NCBI GenBank assembly: GCA_023101485.1
Contig: LVZB01000001.1
Location: 1,013,399-1,077,398, forward strand
From: Pasteurellaceae bacterium Macca
Lineage (GTDB): Bacteria; Pseudomonadota; Gammaproteobacteria; Enterobacterales; Pasteurellaceae
Direction: 5' to 3'
Length of the DNA: 64,000 nt
The notes under the pieces are model-generated. The model saw nothing but the letters and a program-made list of their open reading frames with translations. It was not told where the DNA came from and did no database searches. A program made the position numbers and the translations under genes. Position 1 is the first letter of the stretch. Each line of letters begins with the position of its first letter. Below are positions 19,428-30,168 of the stretch, one piece after another.

Positions 19428-19820
19428 ATGAGCATGCAAGATCCAATCGCAGATATGCTGACCCGTATTCGTAACGGTCAAGCTGCGAACAAAGTTGCAA
19501 TCAGTATGCCTTCATCTAAGTTAAAAGTTGCTATTGCAAATGTTTTAGCTGCAGAAGGTTATATCGAAAGCGCAAAAGTTGTTGAAGGTGTAAAACCTGA
19601 ACTGGAAATTACTTTAAAATATTTCCAAAATAAACCAGTTGTAGAAAGTATCCAACGTGTAAGCCGTCCTGGTCTTCGTATTTATAAACGTAAAGACGAA
19701 TTACCAAAAGTAATGGGTGGTTTAGGTATCGCAGTGGTTTCTACATCTAAAGGTGTAATGACCGACCGTGCAGCCCGTCAAGCAGGTCTCGGCGGTGAAA
19801 TTATCTGTTACGTAGCATAA
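19428..19820 (+). CDS. rpsH: 30S ribosomal protein S8
   Basis: 130 residues; opens [15 protein letters not shown] and ends G-G-E-I-I-C-Y-V-A, both family hallmarks. It is a primary 16S rRNA binder and, in E. coli, the autogenous repressor of this operon through the site at the rplE start. Confidence 0.99.
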   Translation: MSMQDPIADMLTRIRNGQAANKVAISMPSSKLKVAIANVLAAEGYIESAKVVEGVKPELEITLKYFQNKPVVESIQRVSRPGLRIYKRKDELPKVMGGLGIAVVSTSKGVMTDRAARQAGLGGEIICYVA

Positions 19821-19836
19821 TAAAGGGGTAGGAAGA

Positions 19837-20370
19837 ATGTCTCGTGTTGCAAAAGCACCTGTTAATGTTCCTGCCGGTGTTGAAGTTAAACTCAACGGTC
19901 AGCTATTAACAGTTAAAGGTAAAAACGGCGAGTTATCTCGTGAAATTCACAATGCAGTTGAAGTAAAATTCGATGCTAACGTATTAACATTTGCGCCGAA
20001 AGCAGGCATCGTCAATGCAGACGCGCAAGCGGGTACTGCTCGTGCATTAGTTAATGCAATGGTTATCGGTGTTACCGAAGGCTTTACGAAGAAATTGCAA
20101 TTAGTGGGTGTTGGTTATAGAGCACAAATGAAAGGCAACGTTGTTGCATTAAGTTTAGGTTTCTCTCACCCAGTAGAACACACGTTGCCCGCTGGCGTAA
20201 CTGGTGAATGTCCGTCACAAACAGAAATCGTTCTGAAAAGTGCTGACAAACAGTTAATTGGTCAAGTAGCAGCAGATATTCGTGCATATCGCCGTCCAGA
20301 GCCTTATAAAGGTAAAGGTGTACGTTATTCTGATGAAGTTGTACGTACAAAAGAAGCGAAGAAAAAGTAA
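19837..20370 (+). CDS. rplF: 50S ribosomal protein L6
   Basis: 177 residues with two repeated L6 folds and the C-terminal signature [11 protein letters not shown]. It lies near the factor-binding site by the sarcin-ricin loop. It follows rpsH by 16 nt. Confidence 0.99.
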   Translation: MSRVAKAPVNVPAGVEVKLNGQLLTVKGKNGELSREIHNAVEVKFDANVLTFAPKAGIVNADAQAGTARALVNAMVIGVTEGFTKKLQLVGVGYRAQMKGNVVALSLGFSHPVEHTLPAGVTGECPSQTEIVLKSADKQLIGQVAADIRAYRRPEPYKGKGVRYSDEVVRTKEAKKK

Positions 20371-20384
20371 AGTAAGGTAACACT

Positions 20385-21253
<869 letters not shown>

Positions 21254-21259
21254 TCGAAT

Positions 21260-21436
21260 ATGGCAAAAATTAAAGTAACTCAAACTCGTAGCTCAATTGC
21301 TCGCCTGCCGAAGCATAAAGCAACGTTGAAAGGCTTAGGTCTACGTCATATTCGTCATACTGTTGAGTTGGAAGATACACCAGCTGTTCGCGGTATGATC
21401 AACAAAATTTCATACATGGTTAAAGTGGAGGAGTAA
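21260..21436 (+). CDS. rpmD: 50S ribosomal protein L30
   Basis: A 58-residue gene, 6 nt after rpsE and 4 nt before rplO. It reads [11 protein letters not shown], then [13 protein letters not shown], and ends S-Y-M-V-K-V-E-E, which is L30 throughout. It is one residue shorter than the E. coli protein. Confidence 0.98.
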   Translation: MAKIKVTQTRSSIARLPKHKATLKGLGLRHIRHTVELEDTPAVRGMINKISYMVKVEE

Positions 21437-21440
21437 TAGA

Positions 21441-21875
21441 ATGCGTTTAAATACTCTTTCTCCAGCTGAAGGTGCTAAACATAGTGCTAAACGTCTTGGT
21501 CGTGGTATCGGTTCTGGTTTAGGTAAAACTGGTGGTCGTGGTCATAAAGGTCAAAAATCTCGTACTGGTGGCGGTGTTCGCCGTGGTTTCGAGGGTGGTC
21601 AAATGCCTTTATACCGTCGTTTACCAAAATTTGGTTTTACTTCACTAAAATCATTACACGTTGCTGAAATTCGTTTAAGTGATTTAGCAAAAGTAGATGG
21701 CAATGTTGTTTCTTTAGAAACCCTTAAAGCCGCTAACGTAATTACAAAAGATATTTTATCTGCAAAAGTTATTCTTTCAGGTAAAGTTGAAAAAGCAGTA
21801 GTTATCAAAGGCTTAGGCGCAACTAAAGGTGCAAAAGTTGCTATTGAAGCTGCTGGTGGTTCTATCGAGGAATAA
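21441..21875 (+). CDS. rplO: 50S ribosomal protein L15
   Basis: 144 residues; the glycine-rich N-terminal extension ([19 protein letters not shown]) threads into 23S rRNA. It ends 3 nt before secY, so the translocase channel gene is co-translated with ribosomal genes. Confidence 0.99.
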   Translation: MRLNTLSPAEGAKHSAKRLGRGIGSGLGKTGGRGHKGQKSRTGGGVRRGFEGGQMPLYRRLPKFGFTSLKSLHVAEIRLSDLAKVDGNVVSLETLKAANVITKDILSAKVILSGKVEKAVVIKGLGATKGAKVAIEAAGGSIEE

Positions 21876-21878
21876 TAA

Positions 21879-23201
21879 ATGGCTAAACAACCAGGATATC
21901 AAGGGAATGCTCAAAAAGGCACTGGTGAATTAAAATCAAGATTACTGTTCGTTTTAGGGGCTTTAATCGTGTTCCGAATCGGTTCTTTTGTTCCTGTTCC
22001 TGGTATTGATGCTTCTGTATTATCTGAGTTAGTACGACAACAACAAGGCACCATCATTGATCTTTTTAATATGTTTTCTGGTGGTGCTTTAAGTAGAGCG
22101 TCTATTTTTGCATTAGGGATTATGCCCTATATTTCTGCGTCAATTATTATTCAATTATTGACAGCGATTCATCCAGCCTTATCTGAATTGAAAAAAGAAG
22201 GTGAAGCCGGACGTCGTAAAATTAGCAAATATACACGTTATACAACTTTGTTATTAGCATTTATTCAATCGATTGGTATTTCATTTGCTCTCCCTAATAT
22301 GCTACAAGGATTAGTTCCTAATCCAAATATATTGTTTTATATAACTTCTATTATTAGTTTAGTTACAGGAACGATGTTTTTAATGTGGCTAGGTGAGCAA
22401 ATTACAGAGCGCGGTATTGGTAATGGCATTTCACTTATTATCTTTGCTGGGATTGTAGCTCATTTACCATCAGCAATTGGACAAACGCTAGAACAGGCTC
22501 GTCAAGGAACACTCTCTTATCCTGTTCTATTGCTTATTGCAGTTGTAGCGTTTGCAGTAACGTATTTTGTTGTTTTCGTTGAACGTGGACAAAGAAGAAT
22601 TGTTGTACATTATGCAAGTCGCCAACAGGGTAGAATAATGGCACCTGCACGATCATCTCATTTACCATTAAAAGTGAATATGGCTGGTGTAATTCCAGCA
22701 ATCTTTGCCTCAAGTATCATTCTATTTCCTGCAACAATAGCACAGTGGTTTGGTTCAAGCGAAGGCTTTGAGTGGTTATTTGATTTATCACAATTGTTAC
22801 AACCAGGTCAGCCGATCTATATTGTATTATTTACAATGGCTGTGATCTTTTTTGCATTTTTCTATACAGGAATGCAATATAATCCCCGTGATACAGCAGA
22901 TAATTTAAAGAAATCAGGTGCGTTTGTACCAGGTTATCGACCAGGCGAGCAAACATCTCGTTATATTGATAAAGTAATGACGCGTTTAACTTTAATTGGT
23001 GCGTTATATATTACTTTTGTTTGTTTGGTTCCTTATATCATAACATCACTTTGGAAAGTATCTTTCCAACTCGGTGGTACATCATTGTTGATTGTTGTGG
23101 TTGTTATAATGGATTTCATCGCACAAGTTCAAAGTCATTTAATGTCTTTGCAATATGATTCTGTGTTGAAGAAAGCTAATTTAAAAGGCCTAGGACAATA
23201 G
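21879..23201 (+). CDS. secY: Protein translocase channel subunit SecY
   Basis: 440 residues with ten membrane helices. Conserved segments include the plug region after helix 1 (P-G-I-D-A), [11 protein letters not shown] near residue 82, and the cytoplasmic loop G-x-R-P-G-E-Q-T. It forms the inner-membrane Sec pore with SecE and SecG and works with YidC, also in this window. It is the penultimate gene of the spc operon. Confidence 0.99.
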   Translation: MAKQPGYQGNAQKGTGELKSRLLFVLGALIVFRIGSFVPVPGIDASVLSELVRQQQGTIIDLFNMFSGGALSRASIFALGIMPYISASIIIQLLTAIHPALSELKKEGEAGRRKISKYTRYTTLLLAFIQSIGISFALPNMLQGLVPNPNILFYITSIISLVTGTMFLMWLGEQITERGIGNGISLIIFAGIVAHLPSAIGQTLEQARQGTLSYPVLLLIAVVAFAVTYFVVFVERGQRRIVVHYASRQQGRIMAPARSSHLPLKVNMAGVIPAIFASSIILFPATIAQWFGSSEGFEWLFDLSQLLQPGQPIYIVLFTMAVIFFAFFYTGMQYNPRDTADNLKKSGAFVPGYRPGEQTSRYIDKVMTRLTLIGALYITFVCLVPYIITSLWKVSFQLGGTSLLIVVVVIMDFIAQVQSHLMSLQYDSVLKKANLKGLGQ

Positions 23202-23245
23202 TTCTAAGGAAACAGGGCATAGCCCTTTAATAAAAAGGATAAGCA

Positions 23246-23359
23246 ATGAAAGTTCGTGCTTCAGTTAAGAGAATGTGTCGTAACTGTAAAGTTGTAAAGC
23301 GTGAAGGTGTTGTTCGCGTTATTTGTAGCGACCCTAAACATAAACAACGTCAAGGTTAA
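23246..23359 (+). CDS. rpmJ: 50S ribosomal protein L36, zinc-ribbon (type A) form
   Basis: A 37-residue gene after secY with an AAAGGA ribosome site. The zinc ligands are all present: C-R-N-C, then C-S-D-P-K-H, the C-x2-C-x12-C-x4-H pattern. A ligand-free paralogue is encoded at 61961-62086, so this genome carries both members of the zinc-switch pair. Confidence 0.97.
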   Translation: MKVRASVKRMCRNCKVVKREGVVRVICSDPKHKQRQG

Positions 23360-23384
23360 TTGACAAATTTTCTTGCAAAGAACC

Positions 23385-23500
23385 AGCTGGGCAGTTATAC
23401 TGCTCAGCTCATTTCGTCCTGATATACTGTTTGAGTATCCTGAAACGGGCTTTTCAAGATCAGTATATCATTAACTTTAAGTAATAGGAGTGCATAGTGG
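23385..23500 (+). promoter_or_regulatory. Alpha-operon leader: putative S4-binding pseudoknot before rpsM
   Basis: One hairpin, AGCTGGGCAGT (23385-23395)/ACTGCTCAGCT (23399-23409), is followed by TGATATACTG (23420-23429) pairing with CAGTATATCA (23461-23470). Between them lies ACGGGCTTTTCAAGATCAG, which recalls the E. coli alpha mRNA structure recognised by S4. The structure runs up to the rpsM ribosome site and GTG start, where S4 entraps 30S subunits in E. coli. Confidence 0.6.
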
Positions 23501-23853
23501 CCCGTATTGCAGGCATTAACATTCCTGATCAAAAACATACCGTAATCGCACTAACTGCTATTTATGGCATCGGTAAAACTCGTGCAAAAGCTATTTGCGC
23601 TGCAACGGGTATTGCTGAAGATGTGAAGATCAGAGAATTGTCTGAAGAGCAGATTGAAAAACTGCGTGAAGAAGTTGGTAAATTTACTGTTGAAGGTGAT
23701 TTACGTCGTGAAGTGACTTTAAGCATCAAACGTCTTTTAGACTTAGGTTGCTACCGTGGTTTACGTCATCGTCGTAGTTTACCAGTACGTGGTCAACGTA
23801 CTAAGACTAATGCGCGTACCCGTAAAGGTCCACGCAAACCGATCAAAAAATAA
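23497..23853 (+). CDS. rpsM: 30S ribosomal protein S13
   Basis: 118 residues starting at GTG 23497, with AGGAG upstream. It opens A-R-I-A-G-I-N-I-P and has the basic C-terminal tail ([14 protein letters not shown]) that reaches tRNA in the A and P sites. First gene of the alpha group. The GTG start, like that of E. coli rpsM, fits repression by S4 at this site. Confidence 0.99.
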   Translation: MARIAGINIPDQKHTVIALTAIYGIGKTRAKAICAATGIAEDVKIRELSEEQIEKLREEVGKFTVEGDLRREVTLSIKRLLDLGCYRGLRHRRSLPVRGQRTKTNARTRKGPRKPIKK

Positions 23854-23862
23854 TCGGAGTAG

Positions 23863-24261
<399 letters not shown>

Positions 24262-24289
24262 TTGACGTTAGGATAATTGGAGAAAGAAA

Positions 24290-24910
24290 ATGGCAAGATA
24301 TTTGGGTCCAAAACTCAAGCTAAGCCGTCGTGAAGGTACCGATTTATTCCTTAAATCAGGTGTTCGCGCGATCGAGTCAAAATGTAAAATTGACACAGCA
24401 CCAGGTCAACACGGTGCTCGCAAACCTCGCTTATCTGACTATGGTAGTCAGCTTCGTGAGAAACAGAAAGTTCGTCGTATCTATGGTATCTTAGAGCGTC
24501 AATTCCGTAATTACTACAAAGAAGCTAACCGCTTAAAAGGTAATACCGGTGAGAACTTATTAGTATTGTTAGAAGGTCGTTTAGATAACGTTGTTTATCG
24601 TTTAGGCTTTGCGGCAACTCGTGCAGAGGCACGTCAGCTTGTTAGTCATAAAGCTATTATGGTAAATGGACGTGTGGTAAACATTCCTTCATATCAAGTT
24701 TCTGTTGATGATGTTATTGCTGTTCGTGAGAAATCTAAAAAACAAGCACGTATTAAAGCATCATTAGAGTTAGCTACTCAACGTGAAAAACCAACTTGGT
24801 TAGAAGTTGATGCCACTAAAATGGAAGGTGTATTTAAACGTACTCCTGAGCGTTCTGATCTATCAGCAGATATTAATGAACATCTGATCGTTGAGCTTTA
24901 CTCTAAATAA
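24290..24910 (+). CDS. rpsD: 30S ribosomal protein S4
   Basis: 206 residues. The S4 RNA-binding domain is visible ([24 protein letters not shown]). S4 nucleates 30S assembly and, in E. coli, represses the alpha operon through the leader before rpsM, where a matching structure is present. Confidence 0.99.
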   Translation: MARYLGPKLKLSRREGTDLFLKSGVRAIESKCKIDTAPGQHGARKPRLSDYGSQLREKQKVRRIYGILERQFRNYYKEANRLKGNTGENLLVLLEGRLDNVVYRLGFAATRAEARQLVSHKAIMVNGRVVNIPSYQVSVDDVIAVREKSKKQARIKASLELATQREKPTWLEVDATKMEGVFKRTPERSDLSADINEHLIVELYSK

Positions 24911-24942
24911 TAGCTAAAGCTTAAAAGCAAAGAGAGGATAAA

Positions 24943-25932
24943 ATGCAGGGTTCTGTAACAGAATTTTTAAAGCCACACTTAGTGAATATTGAACAAATTA
25001 GTTCAACTCACGCAAAAGTGACCTTAGAACCGTTAGAGCGTGGTTTTGGCCACACTTTAGGTAACGCACTTCGTCGCATTTTACTTTCGTCTATGCCTGG
25101 TTGTGCAGTAACAGAAGTGGAAATTGATGGTGTATTACATGAATACAGCAGCAAAGAAGGCGTACAAGAAGATATTCTTGAAGTATTGTTAAACCTTAAA
25201 GGTCTAGCGGTAAAAGTGCAAAATAAAGATGATATTATTTTGACACTCACTAAATCTGGGATTGGCCCTGTAACTGCAGCAGACATTACACTCGATGGCG
25301 ATGTTGAAATTGTGAATCCAGATCACGTTATTTGTCACTTAACTGATAAAAATGCGTCTATTAATATGCGCATTCGTGTACAACGTGGTCGGGGTTATGT
25401 GCCGGCATCTGCACGAGTACATTCACAAGATGATGAACGTCCAATTGGTCGCTTATTAGTTGATGCACGTTTTTCACCTGTAGATCGCATTGCTTACAAT
25501 GTTGAAGCTGCGCGTGTTGAACAACGTACAGACTTAGATAAGCTTGTAATTGAAATGGAAACTAATGGAACACTTGATCCAGAAGAAGCCATTCGCCGTG
25601 CTGCAACAATTTTAGCAGAACAACTAGCTGCATTCGTTGATTTGCGTGATGTTCGTCAACCAGAAGTAAAAGAAGAAAAACCGGAGTTTGATCCGATTCT
25701 TCTCCGTCCAGTGGATGATTTAGAGTTGACAGTTCGTTCTGCTAACTGTTTGAAAGCAGAGACAATTCACTATATCGGTGATTTAGTTCAACGTACAGAA
25801 GTTGAGTTATTAAAAACACCTAATCTTGGTAAGAAATCACTTACAGAGATTAAAGATGTGCTTGCTTCACGTGGCTTATCACTGGGTATGCGCCTTGAGA
25901 ATTGGCCTCCAGCAAGTATTGCTGAAGACTAA
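24943..25932 (+). CDS. rpoA: RNA polymerase alpha subunit
   Basis: 329 residues. The N-terminal assembly domain covers about residues 1-235 ([17 protein letters not shown] near residue 29). A linker is followed by the C-terminal domain ([12 protein letters not shown], then [10 protein letters not shown]), which contacts UP elements and activators such as CRP and FNR. Both activators are relevant to other sites in this window. Confidence 0.99.
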   Translation: MQGSVTEFLKPHLVNIEQISSTHAKVTLEPLERGFGHTLGNALRRILLSSMPGCAVTEVEIDGVLHEYSSKEGVQEDILEVLLNLKGLAVKVQNKDDIILTLTKSGIGPVTAADITLDGDVEIVNPDHVICHLTDKNASINMRIRVQRGRGYVPASARVHSQDDERPIGRLLVDARFSPVDRIAYNVEAARVEQRTDLDKLVIEMETNGTLDPEEAIRRAATILAEQLAAFVDLRDVRQPEVKEEKPEFDPILLRPVDDLELTVRSANCLKAETIHYIGDLVQRTEVELLKTPNLGKKSLTEIKDVLASRGLSLGMRLENWPPASIAED

Positions 25933-25938
25933 TTTTAG

Positions 25939-26349
<411 letters not shown>

Positions 26350-26360
26350 TTTACACAGTA

Positions 26361-26391
26361 AAAGCCCGAAATTTTTCGGGCTTTATTTTTA
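26361..26391 (+). terminator. Terminator of the alpha operon
   Basis: AAAGCCCGAAA (26361-26371)/TTTCGGGCTTT (26374-26384) with a T-rich tail, 11 nt after the rplQ stop. Confidence 0.9.
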
Positions 26392-26523
26392 TCTCAATTA
26401 TTCACTATAAGTGAATTCTCTTTTCAATTAATTTCACTTACTTTCCTTCCTCTATTCTCTTAAACTATGGGCCGTTAAGTGCTATGCACTTTTGATATTC
26501 ATATGTTTTTAGGAGAGTATTCT

Positions 26524-27111
26524 ATGAAAAATGTTTTAGTGATTAAATCCAGTATTTTAGCGGCTAATTCCCAATCTAATCAGCTTGTTGATTTTTTTAA
26601 AAGCAAGATCTCAGCAAATATTACTGAGCGTGATGTAGGCGCTAACCCTTTACCTTATTATGATTTAAATGCGGCTTCGGGTACCCGTGGTGAGCCACAA
26701 AATGATGTGCAGAAACAAGCCCTTGCACTTTCTAATGAGTTAATTGCTCAAGTTAATGCCAATGATGTATTAGTTTTTGGTGTGCCAATGTATAACTTAG
26801 GCGTACCAGCTCAGCTTAAAACTTACATTGATTATTTAAATCGTGCGGGAGTTACTTTCCGTTATACCGCAAATGGTCCAGAAGGTTTAATTACAGGTAA
26901 AAAAGCAGTTGTTATTTTAACGCATGGTGGAATTTATAAAGATGGACCTGCGGATCTGGTGAAATTATATATGCAGACAGTGTTGAATTTTATTGGAATT
27001 ACCGATATTGAATTTGTCTATGCTGAAGGGATTGGTCATGGTCCAGAAGCTATTGCGAAGGCTCAAGCGGCAGCAAAAGTGGAATTGGAGCGTATTGCGA
27101 AGATAATCTAA
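26524..27111 (+). CDS. azoR: FMN-dependent NADH-azoreductase
   Basis: 195 residues from ATG 26524, which has AGGAGAG 6-7 bases upstream. An in-frame codon 45 bases earlier lacks this. Flavodoxin-like fold: an N-terminal S-S-I-L-A-A-N-S-Q-S loop binds FMN phosphate, with V-P-M-Y-N-L-G-V-P-A-Q-L-K near residue 96 and the T-H-G-G-I-Y segment near residue 140. AzoR enzymes reduce quinones and azo compounds with NADH by two-electron steps and protect against thiol-reactive stress. Single-gene unit with its own terminator. Confidence 0.95.
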   Translation: MKNVLVIKSSILAANSQSNQLVDFFKSKISANITERDVGANPLPYYDLNAASGTRGEPQNDVQKQALALSNELIAQVNANDVLVFGVPMYNLGVPAQLKTYIDYLNRAGVTFRYTANGPEGLITGKKAVVILTHGGIYKDGPADLVKLYMQTVLNFIGITDIEFVYAEGIGHGPEAIAKAQAAAKVELERIAKII

Positions 27112-27115
27112 TAAT

Positions 27116-27143
27116 AAAAAACGAGGCTTTGACCTCGTTTTTA
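27116..27143. terminator. Bidirectional terminator between azoR and (formerly) dsbA
   Basis: AAACGAGG/CCTCGTTT stem with loop CTTTGA, flanked by an A-run and a T-run. It would originally have served both convergent genes. An insertion sequence now separates it from dsbA. Confidence 0.75.
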
Positions 27144-27166
27144 GTTTTTAGGATGTCTTTATTTTT

Positions 27167-27885
27167 GGGGCTGTCCTAGATAACTAGACCAAACTCTCTT
27201 TAACTAATTGTTTTAGAAAGGAAATTTGAGACTTTAAGTTACTGTGATTAAAACGCCATTCACATTCTTTCAAATACAGCTCAAAATGAGCTTTGGGAAT
27301 ACCATTAAATTTGCGTAAATGGCGTTTTGCTTGGTTCCAGAAATTCTCAATTCCGTTAATGTGATTTTGTTTTTCTGCAAAGTGCGTACTATGGTTGATA
27401 CGAAAATGATTAAATTCACTCACATCAAGTACATCATAACTTCGATAGAAATCCGTGTAAACAATGCTATCAGGCTTAACTTGTTCTCGAATTATCGGTA
27501 ACAACGTGGCGGATTGCGTGTTCGGTACGGCAACAGTATAAACTTTGCCATTGCGTTTCAACAGCCCGAATACCGCAGTTTTACCCACTGCACCACGTCC
27601 ACGCTTGCCTTTGCGTGTACCACCAAAATAGCTTTCATCGGCTTCTATTTCCCCATCAAACATCTCCAAATGTGGGCTGTTTTGATAGATAAGAAATCGC
27701 AAGCGATGAAAATAGTAAGCGGCAGTTGTCTTGTTTACATTCACTAGTTCAGCAGCAGTTCTCGCTGTAACTCCTGCAACAAACAGTTCAATAAGTTTAT
27801 TTTGTTTGTGCTGACTTAAACGACTTTTTCTCATTTGACTATCTTAACCCAAATCGAGTTTTTAGTCGTTATCTAGGACAGCCCC
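27167..27885. mobile_element. IS1595-family (IS1016-group) insertion sequence, intact
   Basis: A 719-bp element bounded by a perfect 18-bp inverted repeat: GGGGCTGTCCTAGATAAC at 27167-27184 and its complement at 27868-27885. It is flanked by an 8-bp direct repeat TTATTTTT (27159-27166 and 27886-27893), the target-duplication size of this family. It carries one transposase gene on the minus strand. Intact ends, open frame and exact duplication suggest recent insertion. The right-hand duplication contains the dsbA stop codon. Confidence 0.95.
27184..27834 (-). CDS. IS1595/IS1016-type transposase
   Basis: 216 residues. N-terminal helix-turn-helix-like part (T-A-R-T-A-A-E-L-V-N-V-N-K-T-T). The ISXO2-like DDE domain follows: E-I-E-A-D-E-S-Y-F-G-G near residue 62, S-I-V-Y-T-D-F-Y-R-S-Y near residue 123, and N-H-I-N-G-I-E-N-F-W near residue 157. 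Length is normal for the IS1016 group described in Haemophilus. The frame is intact and its stop lies at the inner edge of the left inverted repeat. Confidence 0.93.
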   Translation of the reverse strand: MRKSRLSQHKQNKLIELFVAGVTARTAAELVNVNKTTAAYYFHRLRFLIYQNSPHLEMFDGEIEADESYFGGTRKGKRGRGAVGKTAVFGLLKRNGKVYTVAVPNTQSATLLPIIREQVKPDSIVYTDFYRSYDVLDVSEFNHFRINHSTHFAEKQNHINGIENFWNQAKRHLRKFNGIPKAHFELYLKECEWRFNHSNLKSQISFLKQLVKESLV

Positions 27886-28524
27886 TTATTTTTTAATTAA
27901 AAAAGTGACAGCATCTACATAGCGTTGTACAAATTCCTCGGTAGTTTTCACACCGGAAAAACCTTCGGGGTTAATTTGATATTGCTCATTGACGAAGAAA
28001 GCCGGTACGCCACGAATATTAAAGGCTTTCACGGCTTGAGTTTGTTTCGTCACTAAACCATTTACAGCAAAACTGTTAATTCCGCCGTCAAACTGTTCTG
28101 CTGTGATCCCATTAGCAAGGAAAATGGCGCGGATGTCGTCCATTGAATTTATTTTTCCTTTTTGTGTTGCTTCAAACAGTGGTGTTTTGACTTTTTCTTC
28201 TGCGCCTAATGCCATGGCTAATGCCCATGCGCGTGTTAAGGCTTCTGACTGACGACCAAGAAAATCAACGTGATACTGTTTTAAGGTAGCACCTGCCGGT
28301 AATTTGGCTTTAATTTGGCTTGGGATTTTGTAGGTTAATTCAAAATCATAGCAGTGTGGACAGTAAAAGGAGAAGAACTCTAACACTTCTTTTTGGGCAG
28401 AAGGTGCTTGGCGCACTTCGAGATACTCTTTTCCAGCAACGGGATCTTGCGCGACTGCAACTGTGTTGAACGTCAATAACGCCGATAAGGCAATTAAGGT
28501 GGTTTTTAAAGCAAATTTTTTCAT
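27886..28524 (-). CDS. dsbA: Thiol:disulfide interchange protein DsbA
   Basis: 212 residues. Signal peptide of about 25 residues (ends A-V-A), then a thioredoxin fold with an inserted helical domain. The redox site is C55-P-H-C58 and the cis-proline loop is G-V-P-A near residue 175. DsbA introduces disulfides into exported proteins in the periplasm. The insertion sequence begins directly after its stop codon, so the protein is intact but its original 3' UTR and shared terminator have been displaced. yihD lies upstream on the same strand. Confidence 0.98.
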   Translation of the reverse strand: MKKFALKTTLIALSALLTFNTVAVAQDPVAGKEYLEVRQAPSAQKEVLEFFSFYCPHCYDFELTYKIPSQIKAKLPAGATLKQYHVDFLGRQSEALTRAWALAMALGAEEKVKTPLFEATQKGKINSMDDIRAIFLANGITAEQFDGGINSFAVNGLVTKQTQAVKAFNIRGVPAFFVNEQYQINPEGFSGVKTTEEFVQRYVDAVTFLIKK

Positions 28525-28564
28525 AAATTCCTCGTTTGAAAATAAAAGTGAGTTTTTGACAAGA

Positions 28565-28834
28565 TTAGTCGTTTAAAATTCCCCGAGCACGTAGCAATGC
28601 GGTTTTAAAATCCTCTTCGTAATCTTTTTTGATTCCAGGGATGACGGCAGTTTTATCCTCGCCACGCATTTTTAGTTGATAAATTAGCACTTCATCACGC
28701 AGGGCATCTAACTCATTCGGTTTACCAACTTCATCAGCAAGTTTGTGTAGCAAATCGAGCAGATGTAAGTCGGGTTCTCTACGCCAGTGTTCGCCAAGGA
28801 GCTCTAATACTTCTTCTAAGCGTTTACATTTCAT
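28565..28834 (-). CDS. yihD: YihD family protein (DUF1040)
   Basis: 89 residues, almost the E. coli YihD length, with the conserved block [23 protein letters not shown]. Function unknown. It lies just upstream of dsbA, as in E. coli and Haemophilus, although E. coli has srkA (rdoA) in between. The two are probably co-transcribed. Confidence 0.92.
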   Translation of the reverse strand: MKCKRLEEVLELLGEHWRREPDLHLLDLLHKLADEVGKPNELDALRDEVLIYQLKMRGEDKTAVIPGIKKDYEEDFKTALLRARGILND

Positions 28835-28913
28835 AAAATGTTCCTTAATTATTTGAAAAATTGGGCAAGATCATATACGTTTAGCGACTATTTTGCAAAA
28901 AAGAGAGGATAAA

Positions 28914-30011
28914 ATGGCAGAGATTCATGGGATCACCGCAGTGATTTTAGCAGGTGGATTAGCACGGCGATTAAATGGCGCAGAAAAAGGGCTACAACCT
29001 TTATACGGCAAGGCGTTGATTGAGCATATTCTGCCTCGTTTAACGCCACAAGTAGGCAAAATTTACCTCAATATTAACCGCTCGCAGGCAGAATTTGCTA
29101 CCCGTTACCCCAATCTGCCGACCTACGGCGATACTCTATCGGGCTTTCAAGGCCCGTTAAGTGGCATGCTTTCGGGCTTTCAGCAGATTGAAGGCGATTA
29201 CTTGCTGTTTGTGCCTTGTGATAGCCCTTTTCTCCCGCTGAATTTAGCCCAGAAGCTCACTACCGCCTTAACCATTAACCAAGCGGAGATTGCCTACGCA
29301 CATGACGGCTCTCGCCCTCACCCCACTTTTGCCCTCTTCCACCGCCGTGTTGTGCCCGCATTAACGGCTTATTTAGAAGCAGGGGAACGGCGACTTCTGC
29401 ACTTTTTCCACACACAACGAAGCGTTGCTGTGGATTTTTCCGAACAGCCCCACGCTTTTCAAAATTTTAATACCTTTGGGGATTTTACAAGCGGTCGAAT
29501 TTTACCGACTTTTTGCACCGCACCACTCCTTGCCATTACGGGGCATAGTGGCACGGGGAAAACGACCCTCTTGGAAAAACTGATTCCACAGCTCACTCAA
29601 CGGGGCTTAACCGTGGGGTTAATTAAACACTCCCACCACAATGTCGAAGTGGATAAAGCCGGCAAGGACAGCCACCGCTTACGCCTTGCTGGGGCAAACC
29701 CCACGATGATTGTGTGCGACCAACGCTGGGCAATGATGAAAGAAACAGAAAGCCTGCCCCCCTTTGCTGAATTAGCACAACAAATGGCGGAGCAAAATGT
29801 GGATTTAATTTTAGTGGAGGGCTTTAAACATGAAGCGTTACCGAAAATTCAGCTCCATCGCAAAGGGTTGGATAAACCCTTGCCCGAATGGGATGAATTT
29901 ACCCTTGCCACCGCCACGGATTACCCTATTGAAAGGGAAAATCACCTTGATTTGAATAATATTGAACAGATTGCGGAATTTATTTGCCAAGCCGTTAAGA
30001 CTAAATTTTGA
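28914..30011 (+). CDS. mobA: Fused molybdenum cofactor protein MobA-MobB
   Basis: 365 residues from ATG 28914, chosen for the GAGAGGAT ribosome site. Residues 1-200 are MobA (molybdenum cofactor guanylyltransferase): L-A-G-G-L-A-R-R-L-N-G-A-E-K-G-L binds GTP and P-C-D-S-P carries the Mg-binding Asp. Residues 205-365 are MobB, a P-loop GTP-binding adaptor with Walker A G-H-S-G-T-G-K-T. In E. coli these are separate adjacent genes. The usual Asp-Lys pair of MobA reads Glu-Lys here. The product attaches GMP to molybdopterin for bis-MGD enzymes such as nitrate or DMSO reductase. Confidence 0.93.
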   Translation: MAEIHGITAVILAGGLARRLNGAEKGLQPLYGKALIEHILPRLTPQVGKIYLNINRSQAEFATRYPNLPTYGDTLSGFQGPLSGMLSGFQQIEGDYLLFVPCDSPFLPLNLAQKLTTALTINQAEIAYAHDGSRPHPTFALFHRRVVPALTAYLEAGERRLLHFFHTQRSVAVDFSEQPHAFQNFNTFGDFTSGRILPTFCTAPLLAITGHSGTGKTTLLEKLIPQLTQRGLTVGLIKHSHHNVEVDKAGKDSHRLRLAGANPTMIVCDQRWAMMKETESLPPFAELAQQMAEQNVDLILVEGFKHEALPKIQLHRKGLDKPLPEWDEFTLATATDYPIERENHLDLNNIEQIAEFICQAVKTKF

Positions 30012-30082
30012 ATTTGAAATATGACCGAAAAGGGGTTGAAAGTTTCTATGGCGATTTAAAAATAAAGAGTGTATTTTAAATA

Positions 30083-30109
30083 TAAAAAAGGCGAACCAAG
30101 TTCGCCTTT
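30083..30109 (-). terminator. Terminator of yidC
   Basis: AAAGGCGAAC (30087-30096)/GTTCGCCTTT (30100-30109). On the minus strand the stem runs into TTTATA, giving the T-tract. It lies about 60 nt past the yidC stop, with an uptake signal between them. Confidence 0.75.
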
Positions 30110-30168
30110 GCAAAATGTTATCAAAATTTGACCGCTTGTATTCCCCTTAAATTCAGGGGAAAACGGAC

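Noticed and set aside
27886..28524. dsbA disrupted by the insertion sequence
   Set aside because: The IS lies directly after the stop codon and the duplication restores all codons, so the gene is complete.
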